Positions 24,928 through 33,943 of a stretch of 64,000 nt of DNA are shown here, one piece after another. The notes beneath the pieces were generated by a model. That model was not told the origin of the DNA, searched no databases, and was given only the letters and a program-made list of their open reading frames with translations. The DNA comes from Streptomyces sp. NBC_00572 (GTDB lineage: Bacteria; Actinomycetota; Actinomycetes; Streptomycetales; Streptomycetaceae). Position 1 is the first letter of the stretch. Every line of letters starts with the position of its first letter. Location of the stretch: positions 868,001 to 932,000 of the forward strand of contig NZ_JAPENX010000002.1 of assembly GCF_026341815.1 (NCBI RefSeq). The letters are read 5' to 3'. The position numbers and the translations under genes were made by a program.

Positions 24928-27900
24928 CGCCAGTCTCCTACCAGGGTGAAGGGGGCCCAGAAGAACGGGGCGGCGAAGGCGGGCAGCGAGTAGTCGGCGC
25001 GCAGCCGGCCGTGCTGGAACCGGGCCTGTCGCCTCAAGTTGGTCAGGGCCTGGTGTTCGTCGGTGCCGTGGCCGGTGTCCGCCAGCAGTCTCTCGATCTC
25101 CGCCAGGGCCCCTGCCGCGTCACCGGCCCGCAGTCGAAGTTGGGCGAGGTCATGCCCCAGCCGCACGTCGATCGGCCGGTTGGCCGACAGCTTCCGGAGC
25201 CGCTCGCACTGCGCCACCGCGTCGCGGAAGGTCATCGTCCGGACCTCACGGCGCGCCGCGGACAGAGCCGCCGCGACGGGCCGCCCACTCCCGAGCTGCC
25301 GGTAGAGGCCGGCCATCAGCAAAGCGGTGGAGACGTCGTTGACCGCCCACTGGCTGACGACCACGGCTCTGGCCCCGGCATGCAGCAGGGCCCTGGTGAG
25401 GCCGATCAGTTCGTTGCCCTTCCGGTTCTGCTGAGCCCCGGTCTCGCATCCGCTCACGACGACCAGGGAGGCGTCGAGCCGCACGGAGAGGAAGTCCTCG
25501 ACGGTCAGTCGCGCATCGGCAAGACGGACCGCCGACCCGGAGGGCCGTGCCCGGTCGACCCCGTAGTGGCAGGCGAGGTGGAGCACGTCGTACGGCTCCG
25601 AACCCAGCCGTTCGAGAAGGAGGCGGCGGGTCGCGGACCCGCCGGTGTGCACCTCGGCGTGCGGCAGGAGGGAGCCGATGAGATGGGCCTCGGCCCGGGC
25701 GTGCGGCAGGTCTCCGTCCGGGTCGGCCATGACCAGCGCCCGTCGGACGCCCGAGGTCGCGTCCCGGCCGAGCCGGTGCCGCAGGAGCGAGGCGCTGGGC
25801 GTGACGCAGAGCGGATTGCGCTCGCCGAGCGGGACCCCGTCCACCTCCACCGCGTGCAGGGGCAGGTCGTGCAGGGATCCGTCGGGCACCAGCCACACGG
25901 TCTCCCCCGGTGCGGAGTGCTGCGCCACCGCCCGGGCGAGGAGCCACAGAGGTTTCCCCCAACGAGCCGGACCGGCCGGTGTGGGCAGCTGCAGCTGGTC
26001 GGGGTCCTCGTCCAGCGGGACCGCGAAAGCGGCGGGCGTCGGCCGGTCGGCGCGCACCACGAGCACCAGCATCCGCGAGCCGCGGCCGACGAGTTCGCAG
26101 AGCACCACGCCCGGCGGGAGAACAGCGCGCAGTTCCTCGAACGTGGCGGGTGCTCCCCGCCGGTGTCTGACGTAGGCCGCACCGAGCGGCCCGGACGCCT
26201 CCAGCTCCGCCCAGACCGCTTCGCGCGCTGCTCGGTACCGACGCTGATGGGCGGGGTAGATGTCCCGGTGTACGAAGTCGGCGCCTCCCGGCCGCGGGAG
26301 AACGCCCTCCCGTACGCGCCCTTGCTCCATCCCCCGTTCCCGGTCACGCAGATTCGCCAGCCGCACCGGAAGTTCAGGATCGACGGAGGAGCCGAACACC
26401 TCAAGGAGCAGACGGGACCGGCTGCGTTCGGCCAGCTCGACTGCCTGGGCCGGGCCGAGGTGGGAGGCCCGCCCGTCGACGACGAGTTCGATCAGCTGCG
26501 CGCAGGAGGGTGTGAGGTCCAGGTCGATCCGGGTGTCGCCGTCGCTGACGCGTTCCCGCATCCGCTCGACGAGATCCACGACGGCCAGAAGTTCGGTGGC
26601 GAGATCCGCCCACCGGTGCTCCGCCTCGGCGATTCGAGCCAGCAGGCGACGGGCCTCCGCCTCGTGCGGCAGGTCGCCGACGGAACGGGCGGCGGCGACC
26701 ACCTCTTCGGCGATGCCGCGCGCGGCGAGGTCTGAGGCGGCGGTGACGGGCGCGGAGGTTTCTGGCGCTTGGGTTCCCGGCGCGTCGATGCCAGGCGCGG
26801 CGACGTCTGGCGCGGCGACGTCTGGCGCGGCGATATCTCGCGGGCCGGTTGCTGCCACGCCCGTGCCTGCCACGCCGGTGGATCCACTCTCCAAGGACTC
26901 ACGCGCGCGTTGCAGGGCCTGACGCAGGTCATGGGCGGCGGACATCTCGTAGAGGTCCAGGAACGAGGTGTACATGCTGCGCGCCCGGGTCTGGGCGGGA
27001 AGTCCGGGGCCGAGGGTCTTGGCCAGGGAGGCGAAGCGCTGCTCGACCAGCCGTACGAATGCGATCTCCTGGTGATGGTGGCTACCGAAGGGCAGCCAGG
27101 TCGGCAGTTCGTCGAACAGTCCCTTGGCGGACCGGAGGTCGAGCGGCATCATGCGGGCGGCCGACAGGCCGGCCGCCCTGTCGCCTGCCACCGCCTTCAG
27201 CACCAGGGCGAGACAGGCCACCGCCCTGGGCAGACCGGGCCGGTCGGCGACCTGTTCCACCTCTTCTCTGGCTTCCTCCGGTCGCTGCAGATCGAAGAAC
27301 AGCACATCTGCGGCGAGGCAACGAGCAGCTGCCGCGTTGCCGTCGAGGCCGGCGGCGGCGTACAGCTCGGCGGCGTAACGGCGGTTGCGGAGCGCGTAGT
27401 CGAACTCACCCGAGGAGCAGCTCACCTCTGCTCGTACCATCGCGGTCATCGCAGTGACGATCCGCGCCGTGGTCGACAGTTCACGGCGCTGGGCCGAGTC
27501 CAGTCCGACGTGCTGGTGGCACAGCCAGCGCAGCGACTCCGCGGATGCCTCGGCGGCGCTGATCCACGGCTCCCCCTCCGAGGCGGGAACGGCGCTCAAG
27601 GGCCGCCAGACCATCGGCACCAGGTCGTATCCCTTGCGGGAGGAGAGCAGTTCACGATGGCGCAGCCACAGTTCCCACAGTGCCAGGTCGGGCCGGTGCG
27701 GTGGACGTGTTGCCGTGTCCCACCATCGCTCACGGGCGATGGCGTGGAGACCCAGGGGGAAACGGTCACGGGCGATCCGCGTCGTCAGGAGTTCGACCGC
27801 GGCATCCGCGCGCAAGGCCCAGTCGCCGGCCCGCCATGCGGCGAGGGCGAAGCCGATCTCCAGGACGGTCATGGCCGTCGCCGCGGGCAGGAGGACGACC

Positions 27901-28436
27901 GCGTCCGGCTGGACCACGGCGGCCAACGCCGGAATCCAGCCGTAGCAGAACCAGGTCCGGAGACGGCCGAAGCCCCGTACCCAGAACGACGACACTCCCC
28001 TCACCTGCGGCCACGTCCGGAACTCGTACAGGCAGCCGAAGAGCGTGACCGCGGAGGCCACCACCGCGCACAGAACCACCTCCCGCAGGTCAGGTGTGGC
28101 TCTGCCCGACGGCAGCAGCGCCGCAAGGCCGGTCCCCGTCCACAGGAGCGCGGCCTCGCTGCGGCACCGCCCACGCCTCGCCGCCCGGCTGATCGCACGC
28201 ATGCGCCGTTCGCCGATTCCCGCCCGCACCACGATGAGCCCGGCGAGCTGCAACCGCAGTACGTCGGAGACCGACCCCAGGTCCGGCTGCCCCGACCGGA
28301 CCACGATCAACAGCGGTACGGCGGCCCCGGCCAGCCGGACCGCGCGCCACCAACGATCGTGCAGGCCGGTGGGTTGGGCCTGGATGTCCTCGTAGCGCCG
28401 GAGCCGCTCTCGGCTGGGCAGCCGCATCGCACACAT
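24924..28436 (-). CDS. CHAT-domain protease with N-terminal membrane region and helical repeats
   Basis: A 1,170-residue protein. Residues about 30-200 have five or six hydrophobic segments, consistent with membrane anchoring. A long helical region of TPR-like character (about 250-780) follows, interrupted near 532-558 by Ala-Pro-rich pentapeptide repeats. The C-terminus is a caspase-like CHAT peptidase: His957 in HLACHYG and Cys997 in SGCETG form the catalytic pair, and the segment ALLHAGARAVVVSQWAVND is typical of the family. CHAT proteases act as regulated proteases in bacterial immunity and cell death. It heads a three-gene operon. The start may be Met4 (28427), which has a better spaced G-rich ribosome site than the first ATG. 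Confidence 0.82.
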   Translation of the reverse strand: MCAMRLPSRERLRRYEDIQAQPTGLHDRWWRAVRLAGAAVPLLIVVRSGQPDLGSVSDVLRLQLAGLIVVRAGIGERRMRAISRAARRGRCRSEAALLWTGTGLAALLPSGRATPDLREVVLCAVVASAVTLFGCLYEFRTWPQVRGVSSFWVRGFGRLRTWFCYGWIPALAAVVQPDAVVLLPAATAMTVLEIGFALAAWRAGDWALRADAAVELLTTRIARDRFPLGLHAIARERWWDTATRPPHRPDLALWELWLRHRELLSSRKGYDLVPMVWRPLSAVPASEGEPWISAAEASAESLRWLCHQHVGLDSAQRRELSTTARIVTAMTAMVRAEVSCSSGEFDYALRNRRYAAELYAAAGLDGNAAAARCLAADVLFFDLQRPEEAREEVEQVADRPGLPRAVACLALVLKAVAGDRAAGLSAARMMPLDLRSAKGLFDELPTWLPFGSHHHQEIAFVRLVEQRFASLAKTLGPGLPAQTRARSMYTSFLDLYEMSAAHDLRQALQRARESLESGSTGVAGTGVAATGPRDIAAPDVAAPDVAAPGIDAPGTQAPETSAPVTAASDLAARGIAEEVVAAARSVGDLPHEAEARRLLARIAEAEHRWADLATELLAVVDLVERMRERVSDGDTRIDLDLTPSCAQLIELVVDGRASHLGPAQAVELAERSRSRLLLEVFGSSVDPELPVRLANLRDRERGMEQGRVREGVLPRPGGADFVHRDIYPAHQRRYRAAREAVWAELEASGPLGAAYVRHRRGAPATFEELRAVLPPGVVLCELVGRGSRMLVLVVRADRPTPAAFAVPLDEDPDQLQLPTPAGPARWGKPLWLLARAVAQHSAPGETVWLVPDGSLHDLPLHAVEVDGVPLGERNPLCVTPSASLLRHRLGRDATSGVRRALVMADPDGDLPHARAEAHLIGSLLPHAEVHTGGSATRRLLLERLGSEPYDVLHLACHYGVDRARPSGSAVRLADARLTVEDFLSVRLDASLVVVSGCETGAQQNRKGNELIGLTRALLHAGARAVVVSQWAVNDVSTALLMAGLYRQLGSGRPVAAALSAARREVRTMTFRDAVAQCERLRKLSANRPIDVRLGHDLAQLRLRAGDAAGALAEIERLLADTGHGTDEHQALTNLRRQARFQHGRLRADYSLPAFAAPFFWAPFTLVGDWR
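26761..26838 (-). repeat. 15-bp tandem repeats inside the CHAT gene
   Basis: Imperfect 15-bp units (core TCTGGCGCGGCGACG) encode repeated five-residue A-P-[DG]-x-A units near residues 532-558. This is a flexible linker between the helical region and the rest of the protease; copy number may vary between strains. Confidence 0.65.
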
Positions 28437-28617
28437 CCCCCGCGTGGAAGTAGATCGACAACTAGGCTAGGGGCCCACCGCCGCGAGAATCGGCCCCACG
28501 AACCCTGTCACCCGATCGTGGCAACCGCAGGTCTCCGGACCACGGTGCACTCCTACGCCGGCGAGGGCAGCACCCCGCCGGCACCCGCGTGCATCGAGGG
28601 GACGGGACGGGCAGGGG

Positions 28618-29106
28618 TCAGTCCCACTGCTGGTCGGCGAGGGAGTCGACGGGCTGGGGCTTGCCGATGACGGCCAGGGCGATGAAGAAGTTGATCTGGC
28701 CGATCGCGATGGTGAGGGTGGCCAGGGCCTTCTCGTCGTAGTGCCTGGCCACCTCGGCGTACAGGTCGTCGGAGACGCGCTCCCTGCCGTGCGGGGCGGG
28801 CTGGAGGGTGGCCTCCACGAGAGCGAGGGCGGCGCGCTCGGCGTCGGTGAAGTACGGGGCGTCCTGCCAGGAGGAGACGGCCGTGATGCGCGCCTCGGAC
28901 TCCCCGGCCTTGCGCAGGAAACCGGTGTTCAGGATCGTCAGGTAGGTGTTGCCGACGATCTGCCCGGCGCGCAGGTGGACCAGACTCATCGTGGTGCGCG
29001 GCACCGAGCGGTTGCCCGTCGCCCGGAACAGGGCGGCACTGACGTCCTTCAGCTCAGGCACGAACTCGGAGGGGTCGGGCATCCGGGAGATAGAGGTGTT
29101 CGTCAT
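28618..29106 (-). CDS. Carboxymuconolactone decarboxylase/AhpD-like family protein without the redox cysteines
   Basis: A 162-residue helical protein of the CMD/AhpD superfamily. Family blocks are visible (SLVHLRAGQIVGNTYLTILN; AALALVEATLQ; LTIAIGQINFFIALAV). The C-x-x-C pair that gives AhpD peroxidase activity is absent: the equivalent positions near residue 57 are Val and Tyr. So a decarboxylase-like or structural role is more likely than peroxidase. The ATG at 29104-29106 has GGAG; the upstream extension is not supported. It is monocistronic. Confidence 0.78.
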   Translation of the reverse strand: MTNTSISRMPDPSEFVPELKDVSAALFRATGNRSVPRTTMSLVHLRAGQIVGNTYLTILNTGFLRKAGESEARITAVSSWQDAPYFTDAERAALALVEATLQPAPHGRERVSDDLYAEVARHYDEKALATLTIAIGQINFFIALAVIGKPQPVDSLADQQWD

Positions 29107-29471
29107 GGCTGCTCTCCTTGTATCGCGACGTGCATTCGGCTTGTGTTTCGGCCGGGTTGGCCTCTTCACAGCACTGACGGAACGGCACACGAAGATGTGA
29201 CCGGAGCCGAGAAAATTCTTTGGAACGCGCGGCCGACGCGGACGGGGGGAGACCGCAAGGCGGGCACCTCGCCGTAGACCGCCACCACAGGTCGCCTCCC
29301 GTACGCATCAGCGGGCCAACAGGACCACCGACTGGTACAGCCCGCCCAACGCCGGCCGTCCGCCCGTCCGTCAGGCCTCGCGACCTCGCGGCCTCGCCGA
29401 GCGGCTCCGCACACCGCCTGCACAGCAAGCCCGTTGCCCGCCGCAGAACCCCGTGAGATCATCGAGATTCA
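29107..29471. other. Intergenic region between CMD-family and AlkB-like genes
   Basis: 365 bp between divergent genes. It should hold promoters in both directions, but I see no clear -35/-10 pair, repeat or small gene with a ribosome site. Confidence 0.4.
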
Positions 29472-30827
29472 ATGGTCCGTCTCCTTTCGTTCGCGCCTCG
29501 CAAGGCGAATGAAAGAGTGCGGGCCGTTGCCATGTCCACGACTCCGCGGGTCGTGTATCAGAGTGCGAAGGGCAGGTACGGCTTGATGGACACAACAGAG
29601 CTGGCAGAAGCCTGCATCGAGGATACGAGCAACACCTTGGTGGCGCCTTCGACGTTGCAAGACAACGACGTGATCAGGAACTTGATCAGGGACTTCTTCG
29701 GGTCCACAATCACGCTGGAGGACCTTACTTCCGGTTCGGCCGACCTCGCACAGAAATCTGTCTACCTCTGCGGCGACGTATCGGCGATCAGCGACCACCA
29801 ACTGCATGCGGCAGCCCGGGTATTCGTCATCCGGGAACTGTCACACGGTTACCACGAGGACGTCGACAGGCCCTGGACCCTCGTCGACCTCGGCCGAGTT
29901 CCCCTCCGCGTACACGGCGCCGGCGTGTACTACCGCCGCTTTTTCGACCTCGGCGCCGATCACTTCGGACGGATCCGCACGGAGCACGCGTTCCAGTCCC
30001 TGACGGAGTCCACCAAGCCTGGAACGGCCCATCGCAGCGGGATCTATCTGACGCCCGTCACACAAGACGGTGACGAACTACATTTCCGTCTGCTCCGGTG
30101 CTCCACGAATCTCTCGGGGCCGACCGAGAGCTTTCGCCCCACCGACACGCACATCGTCGAGGCTCTGAACCGCGAGGCCGCCACTGTCTTCCGGAACCAG
30201 GCTCCGCTCAATCACGTGCTCGCCCAGACGTATCACAACACCCTTGCGACGACCGAGCGCAAGCAGTCAAAGGCCAAGATCTCGGCCCATGCCGACAAGA
30301 CCAAGGACATGCCCGTCAATGGGATCATGGCCTTCTGCACCTTCTATGACGGGCTCGGCAACTTGCAGCCCCTGGCCGAAGACACCTTCGACTACGGCAT
30401 GAAGGGTGCCAGCGGGCTGACCAGACTTCACTTCCGCCTCAAGGAGCCGGCCGCGGAACGCGATGGGGTCGCGCTCCCCGCGCAGTTCACCCTGACGCTC
30501 TACCCCGGCTCCGTCTTCTTCATGCCGCTGTCCACCAACCGCCTGTACACACACGAAATCCGGCCCTCGACCTTGGACGCCGAGTTGCTCCCGACCCGGC
30601 TGGGATACGTGGTGCGCTGTTCGAGCGCCGAAGCCGTTCACAAGAGCGACCACACGTTCCTCAAAATGGCTGGAGAACTCGTGAAGTTGGGGCCACCCAC
30701 ACCGGACGGCATGAACGAGCTGCGCAGGCTGTACGCCGAGGAGAACAGGACCTCGTCCTTCATCGACTACGGCGACAAATTTCTCTTCAGCATGAACACG
30801 GGAGACTACATTGCCCCCCGAATCTAG
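29472..30827 (+). CDS. AlkB-like Fe(II)/2-oxoglutarate-dependent oxygenase, larger member of a pair
   Basis: A 451-residue protein. The C-terminal half carries the iron-binding triad of the AlkB-type double-stranded beta-helix: His273 and Asp275 (HAD) and His361 (THEIRPS), then arginines at 376 and 382 in RLGYVVRC for 2-oxoglutarate. The first 250 residues match no domain I know. GC content and codon use are visibly lower than in neighbouring genes (codons such as GAT, TTG and AGG are common), suggesting acquisition. The ATG at 29472 has a weak ribosome site; Met21 or Met39 are alternatives. It overlaps the next gene, a second AlkB-like oxygenase. Substrate unknown; nucleic acids or a small molecule are both possible. 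Confidence 0.65.
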   Translation: MVRLLSFAPRKANERVRAVAMSTTPRVVYQSAKGRYGLMDTTELAEACIEDTSNTLVAPSTLQDNDVIRNLIRDFFGSTITLEDLTSGSADLAQKSVYLCGDVSAISDHQLHAAARVFVIRELSHGYHEDVDRPWTLVDLGRVPLRVHGAGVYYRRFFDLGADHFGRIRTEHAFQSLTESTKPGTAHRSGIYLTPVTQDGDELHFRLLRCSTNLSGPTESFRPTDTHIVEALNREAATVFRNQAPLNHVLAQTYHNTLATTERKQSKAKISAHADKTKDMPVNGIMAFCTFYDGLGNLQPLAEDTFDYGMKGASGLTRLHFRLKEPAAERDGVALPAQFTLTLYPGSVFFMPLSTNRLYTHEIRPSTLDAELLPTRLGYVVRCSSAEAVHKSDHTFLKMAGELVKLGPPTPDGMNELRRLYAEENRTSSFIDYGDKFLFSMNTGDYIAPRI

Positions 30828-31581
30828 GATTTCGGACGAGATCCTCTCGTACACCTTGCCGAGCCAGGAGAATCTCTTTGCGGAGCTGTCCGCGTCGGCT
30901 CGCCTGGAAGACGTAGGGAAGGGCCGACGAGGCGCCACCCTCACCAAGATCGACGAGGCAGCCGACGTGCCTCTCGTACGTACGACCACTCGATACAGCA
31001 TCCCGACGCAGCGTTTCCAGGCGGTGCACGAACGGCTGGCGCAGCAGATTCAAGAACGCGCCGGGGTTCCGATCGGCTTCAACAACGCCCTCATCGAGAA
31101 CTACACGAACGCTTACCGAACCATGGGCAGCCATTCCGACCAAGCCCTCGATCTGGTCGACGAGTCGTTCATCGCCGTCTTCTCCTGCTACCAGTACCCC
31201 GAAGCGAGCCCGCCGCGGAAGCTGATCTTCGAGTCGAAGGCGTCCGGTGGCGAGAAGTTCGAGATCCCCCTCGCCCACGACGGTGTCGTCGTGTTCTCCG
31301 TCGACTCGAATCGGCGACTCAGGCACAAGATCGTACTCGACACGCCCGTCCCAACGGCGGACAACCAATGGCTGGGCGTGACGTTTCGAACGTCGAGGAC
31401 CTTCGTTCGGTTTCGCGACGGACATGCATACCTCCCGCAGGGTACGCGCCTCATCTCGGCCAACGACGAGCAGCGGCGCGAGTTCTACCAACTAAGGCGC
31501 CGCGAGAACACTGAAACGGACTTCACCTACCCCCTGCTGACGTACACCGTCAGCGAGAGCGATCTGATGCCGCCCGTCTGA
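30811..31581 (+). CDS. AlkB-like Fe(II)/2-oxoglutarate-dependent oxygenase, smaller member of a pair
   Basis: A 256-residue protein. The segment FNNALIENYTNAYRTMGSHS resembles the AlkB core (N-x-Y ... H-S-D). Its metal ligands are His108 and Asp110 and the distal His172 (RRLRHKIVLD). Arg193 and Arg196 in TFRTSRTF are positioned for 2-oxoglutarate and substrate. It starts at TTG (30811-30813) with GGAG six bases upstream, inside the end of the larger oxygenase gene (17-nt overlap), so the two are co-translated. GC content is low for this chromosome. Both proteins keep complete triads, so both could be active, on one or on successive steps. Confidence 0.7.
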   Translation: MPPESRISDEILSYTLPSQENLFAELSASARLEDVGKGRRGATLTKIDEAADVPLVRTTTRYSIPTQRFQAVHERLAQQIQERAGVPIGFNNALIENYTNAYRTMGSHSDQALDLVDESFIAVFSCYQYPEASPPRKLIFESKASGGEKFEIPLAHDGVVVFSVDSNRRLRHKIVLDTPVPTADNQWLGVTFRTSRTFVRFRDGHAYLPQGTRLISANDEQRREFYQLRRRENTETDFTYPLLTYTVSESDLMPPV

Positions 31582-32307
31582 CCTTGAGAGAGGCCTCAGT
31601 TCCCTTGGAGGCTGGGCAGTTCGTGAGTCGGCGCACCACCTGGCGCTCGGGCTCCAGAGCCTGGATGCCGGCCGAGAGGACTTCGGCCTCGAGGGTCGCC
31701 GCACCTCAGGGCACGACAGCCCTTCGAACTCATCACGGTCTGGCTCGTCCCCCGGGCGAGCGGATGATCGTGCCATCCTCATCCGACAGCGCACACGAGG
31801 TTGACCACCGACCGCGGGCGCGTTCACCCGCAGCCCGGCGACCTGCCCGGCCTGCGCATCATCCGGCTCGGGTGCTGGGGCGCTGAGGCGCTTGGGTGGG
31901 ACGGCGCCGTGTGGCGATCTTCGTGTGGAGACTCCTGATGCTTCGTTCCGTCGCCGTCACCCGACGGTTGGCCCGCCGGGTTCTCGTCGCAGAACTGGGT
32001 GAAGGGAAGCGGCCGCTTCCGGAGATCATTGTTCTCCGGTGAAGGGCATCGCTGCTGTTCGCACTGATCAGGCACCCGGCCGTCCCGCTCCGAGGCTGCG
32101 CGCCCGATTCCCGACCAGTAGCCGGGCTGGGATTACGCCTGTCGTGTGGACGTCGTGCGTGGCGGGGGAGCGATACGAACGGGGGCGCTGGTGGGGAACG
32201 TAGTCTCGGGCCGCCCTTACGGCGTACACCCGGCGCCCGCGCATGCCCGCCACGGGCTACGCCTGCCCGGGAGTGGACCGCCCCGCCCGCACACATGAGG
32301 ACCCGTC
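31582..32307. other. 726-bp intergenic region, no supported gene
   Basis: Short open frames exist on both strands, but none combines a ribosome site with the codon bias of the surrounding genes. It may be debris of a former gene or the flank of the acquired oxygenase pair. No repeats, integrase remnants or RNA genes were seen. Confidence 0.4.
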
Positions 32308-33039
32308 ATGACCGCACAGGACACCGCCCCGCCCCTGCTCACGCCCGACCGGCTCGACGAGGTCGAGGGATGGTTCTTCGACGCCGACCGGTTCCTCTTC
32401 GACTGGCTCCTGACCCATCAGCGCGACCACGGCATCCGCGGTGACCTGCTGGAACTCGGCGTCTACAAGGGCAAGAGCGCCATCCTCATCGGCTACCACG
32501 CCTCCGAAGGCGAGCGGTTCACCGTCTGTGACCTGTTCGACGCGGGCGAGGCCCCCGACGACTCCACGGCCACCGAGATGCGGGTGTACTACCCGACCCT
32601 GACCCGCCAGGTGTTCGAGGCCAACTACCTGCGCTTCCACCGTCGGCTGCCCACCGTGATCCAGGGGTCCTCCTCCGAGATCACCGGCCATGTGCCCGCC
32701 CACAGCTGCCGCTTCGTGCACATCGACGCCTCACACCTGTACCACCACGTCCGCGCCGACATCGCCTCTGCCCGCGAGCTGCTGACCGAGGACGGGGTGG
32801 TCTCCCTCGACGACTTCCGCAGCCCCCACACCCCGGGCGTCGCGGCGGCCACCTGGGAGGCGGTCCTCAACACCGGCCTCAAGCCGGTCGTACTCACCGA
32901 GAGCAAACTGTACGGAACCTGGGGCTCCGCCGATGTCCTGCGCGACACCCTCGCCGACCGCCTGACCACCCACCCCACCCTCTGGGGCGTGACAGAGGAC
33001 GTGGCCGGACACACCTTGCTGCGGATTCACTCCCGTTGA
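32308..33039 (+). CDS. Class I SAM-dependent methyltransferase (Methyltransf_24-like)
   Basis: A 243-residue protein. The SAM-binding strand and loop are GDLLELGVYKGKSAILIGYH, and later FVHIDASHLYHHVRADI supplies the conserved His/Asp region of the cephalosporin-hydroxylase-like/Methyltransf_24 group. A lid-like C-terminal half follows. The ATG follows GAGGA. It appears monocistronic, with 60 nt to the next gene. Substrate unknown; related enzymes modify sugars or secondary metabolites. Confidence 0.8.
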   Translation: MTAQDTAPPLLTPDRLDEVEGWFFDADRFLFDWLLTHQRDHGIRGDLLELGVYKGKSAILIGYHASEGERFTVCDLFDAGEAPDDSTATEMRVYYPTLTRQVFEANYLRFHRRLPTVIQGSSSEITGHVPAHSCRFVHIDASHLYHHVRADIASARELLTEDGVVSLDDFRSPHTPGVAAATWEAVLNTGLKPVVLTESKLYGTWGSADVLRDTLADRLTTHPTLWGVTEDVAGHTLLRIHSR

Positions 33040-33099
33040 GCCCTGCGGCGGCGGCCAACGGGCGAAAAGTGTCGACCCTGTTCCCGAGGAGGACCTCTG

Positions 33100-33675
33100 A
33101 TGCGCAGCGTGACCTACTCGATGAGCACCTCACTTGACGGCTACATCGTCGGGCCGGACGGCGGCTTCGACTGGACGGCGCCCGACGACGGGGTCTTTCG
33201 CTTCTGGATCGACGAGATCCGGGGAGTCGGCGTCCATCTGTTGGGACGCCGACTGTACGAGACGATGCTGTACTGGGAGACCGCCGACCAGGATTCCTCA
33301 CTCGACGACGCGGAGCGCGAGTGGGCCGCGCTCTGGAACCCGCTCCCCAAGGTGGTGTTCTCCACCACGCTGTCGACGGTGCAGGGCCATGCCCGTCTGG
33401 CCTCCGGCGGCCTGGCGGAGGAGATCGAGCGGTTGCGAGCCGAGCCGGGAGAGGGCGACATCGCGATCGGCGGCGCGGCTCTCGCCGCCGAGGCGGCCGC
33501 GTTGGGTCTGATCGACGAGTACCAGATCATGGTCTACCCGGTCCTGGTCGGCGGTGGCACTCCGTTCTTCCCCCGCCACGAGCGCCAGGTGGATCTCGAA
33601 CTCGTCGAGACCCGCACCTTCAACTCACGAGTCGTCTACCTCCGCTACCGCGTGGCGCGCCCAGCTGTGCCCTGA
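33100..33675 (+). CDS. Dihydrofolate reductase family protein (RibD C-terminal-like)
   Basis: A 191-residue protein of the DHFR/RibD reductase fold. It has the N-terminal segment YSMSTSLDGYIVGPDGGFDW and the NADPH-binding block GEGDIAIGGAALAAEAAALG, followed by LIDEYQIMVYPVLVGGGTPFF. These are the hallmarks of the YwjB/YyaP-like stand-alone reductases of unknown substrate. The ATG has a GAGGAGG site. Not a biosynthetic DHFR: the family's folate-binding residues cannot be assigned. Confidence 0.87.
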   Translation: MRSVTYSMSTSLDGYIVGPDGGFDWTAPDDGVFRFWIDEIRGVGVHLLGRRLYETMLYWETADQDSSLDDAEREWAALWNPLPKVVFSTTLSTVQGHARLASGGLAEEIERLRAEPGEGDIAIGGAALAAEAAALGLIDEYQIMVYPVLVGGGTPFFPRHERQVDLELVETRTFNSRVVYLRYRVARPAVP

Positions 33676-33943
33676 CCTTCAGGGGGCTGCGGGCGAGTCG
33701 TGGCTCAGCCCGCGACGGGGGCTGTGGGCCGCGCCTGCCCATGGGGTGCGTGACGCGTGTACGCGCGGTCGGGTGACGCCCGTACCGGTGAGGCACGTCC
33801 GCCGACCGGCCCTGGCCGGGGCGTGCCGCGAAGTCGTACGGCTCCCGGCCTGCTAGGCAGGCAGATGCCCCGATCGGGTCTCGCGGCCCGGCTCAGGGCC
33901 GGGGCGCAGGCCCGCCGCCCACCGCACCCAGGGAGATCCGCAC

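Noticed and set aside
31582..32307. Open frames on both strands considered as extra genes of the oxygenase operon
   Set aside because: None has a ribosome site or consistent codon bias; the 34-codon frame near 31938 matches nothing known.
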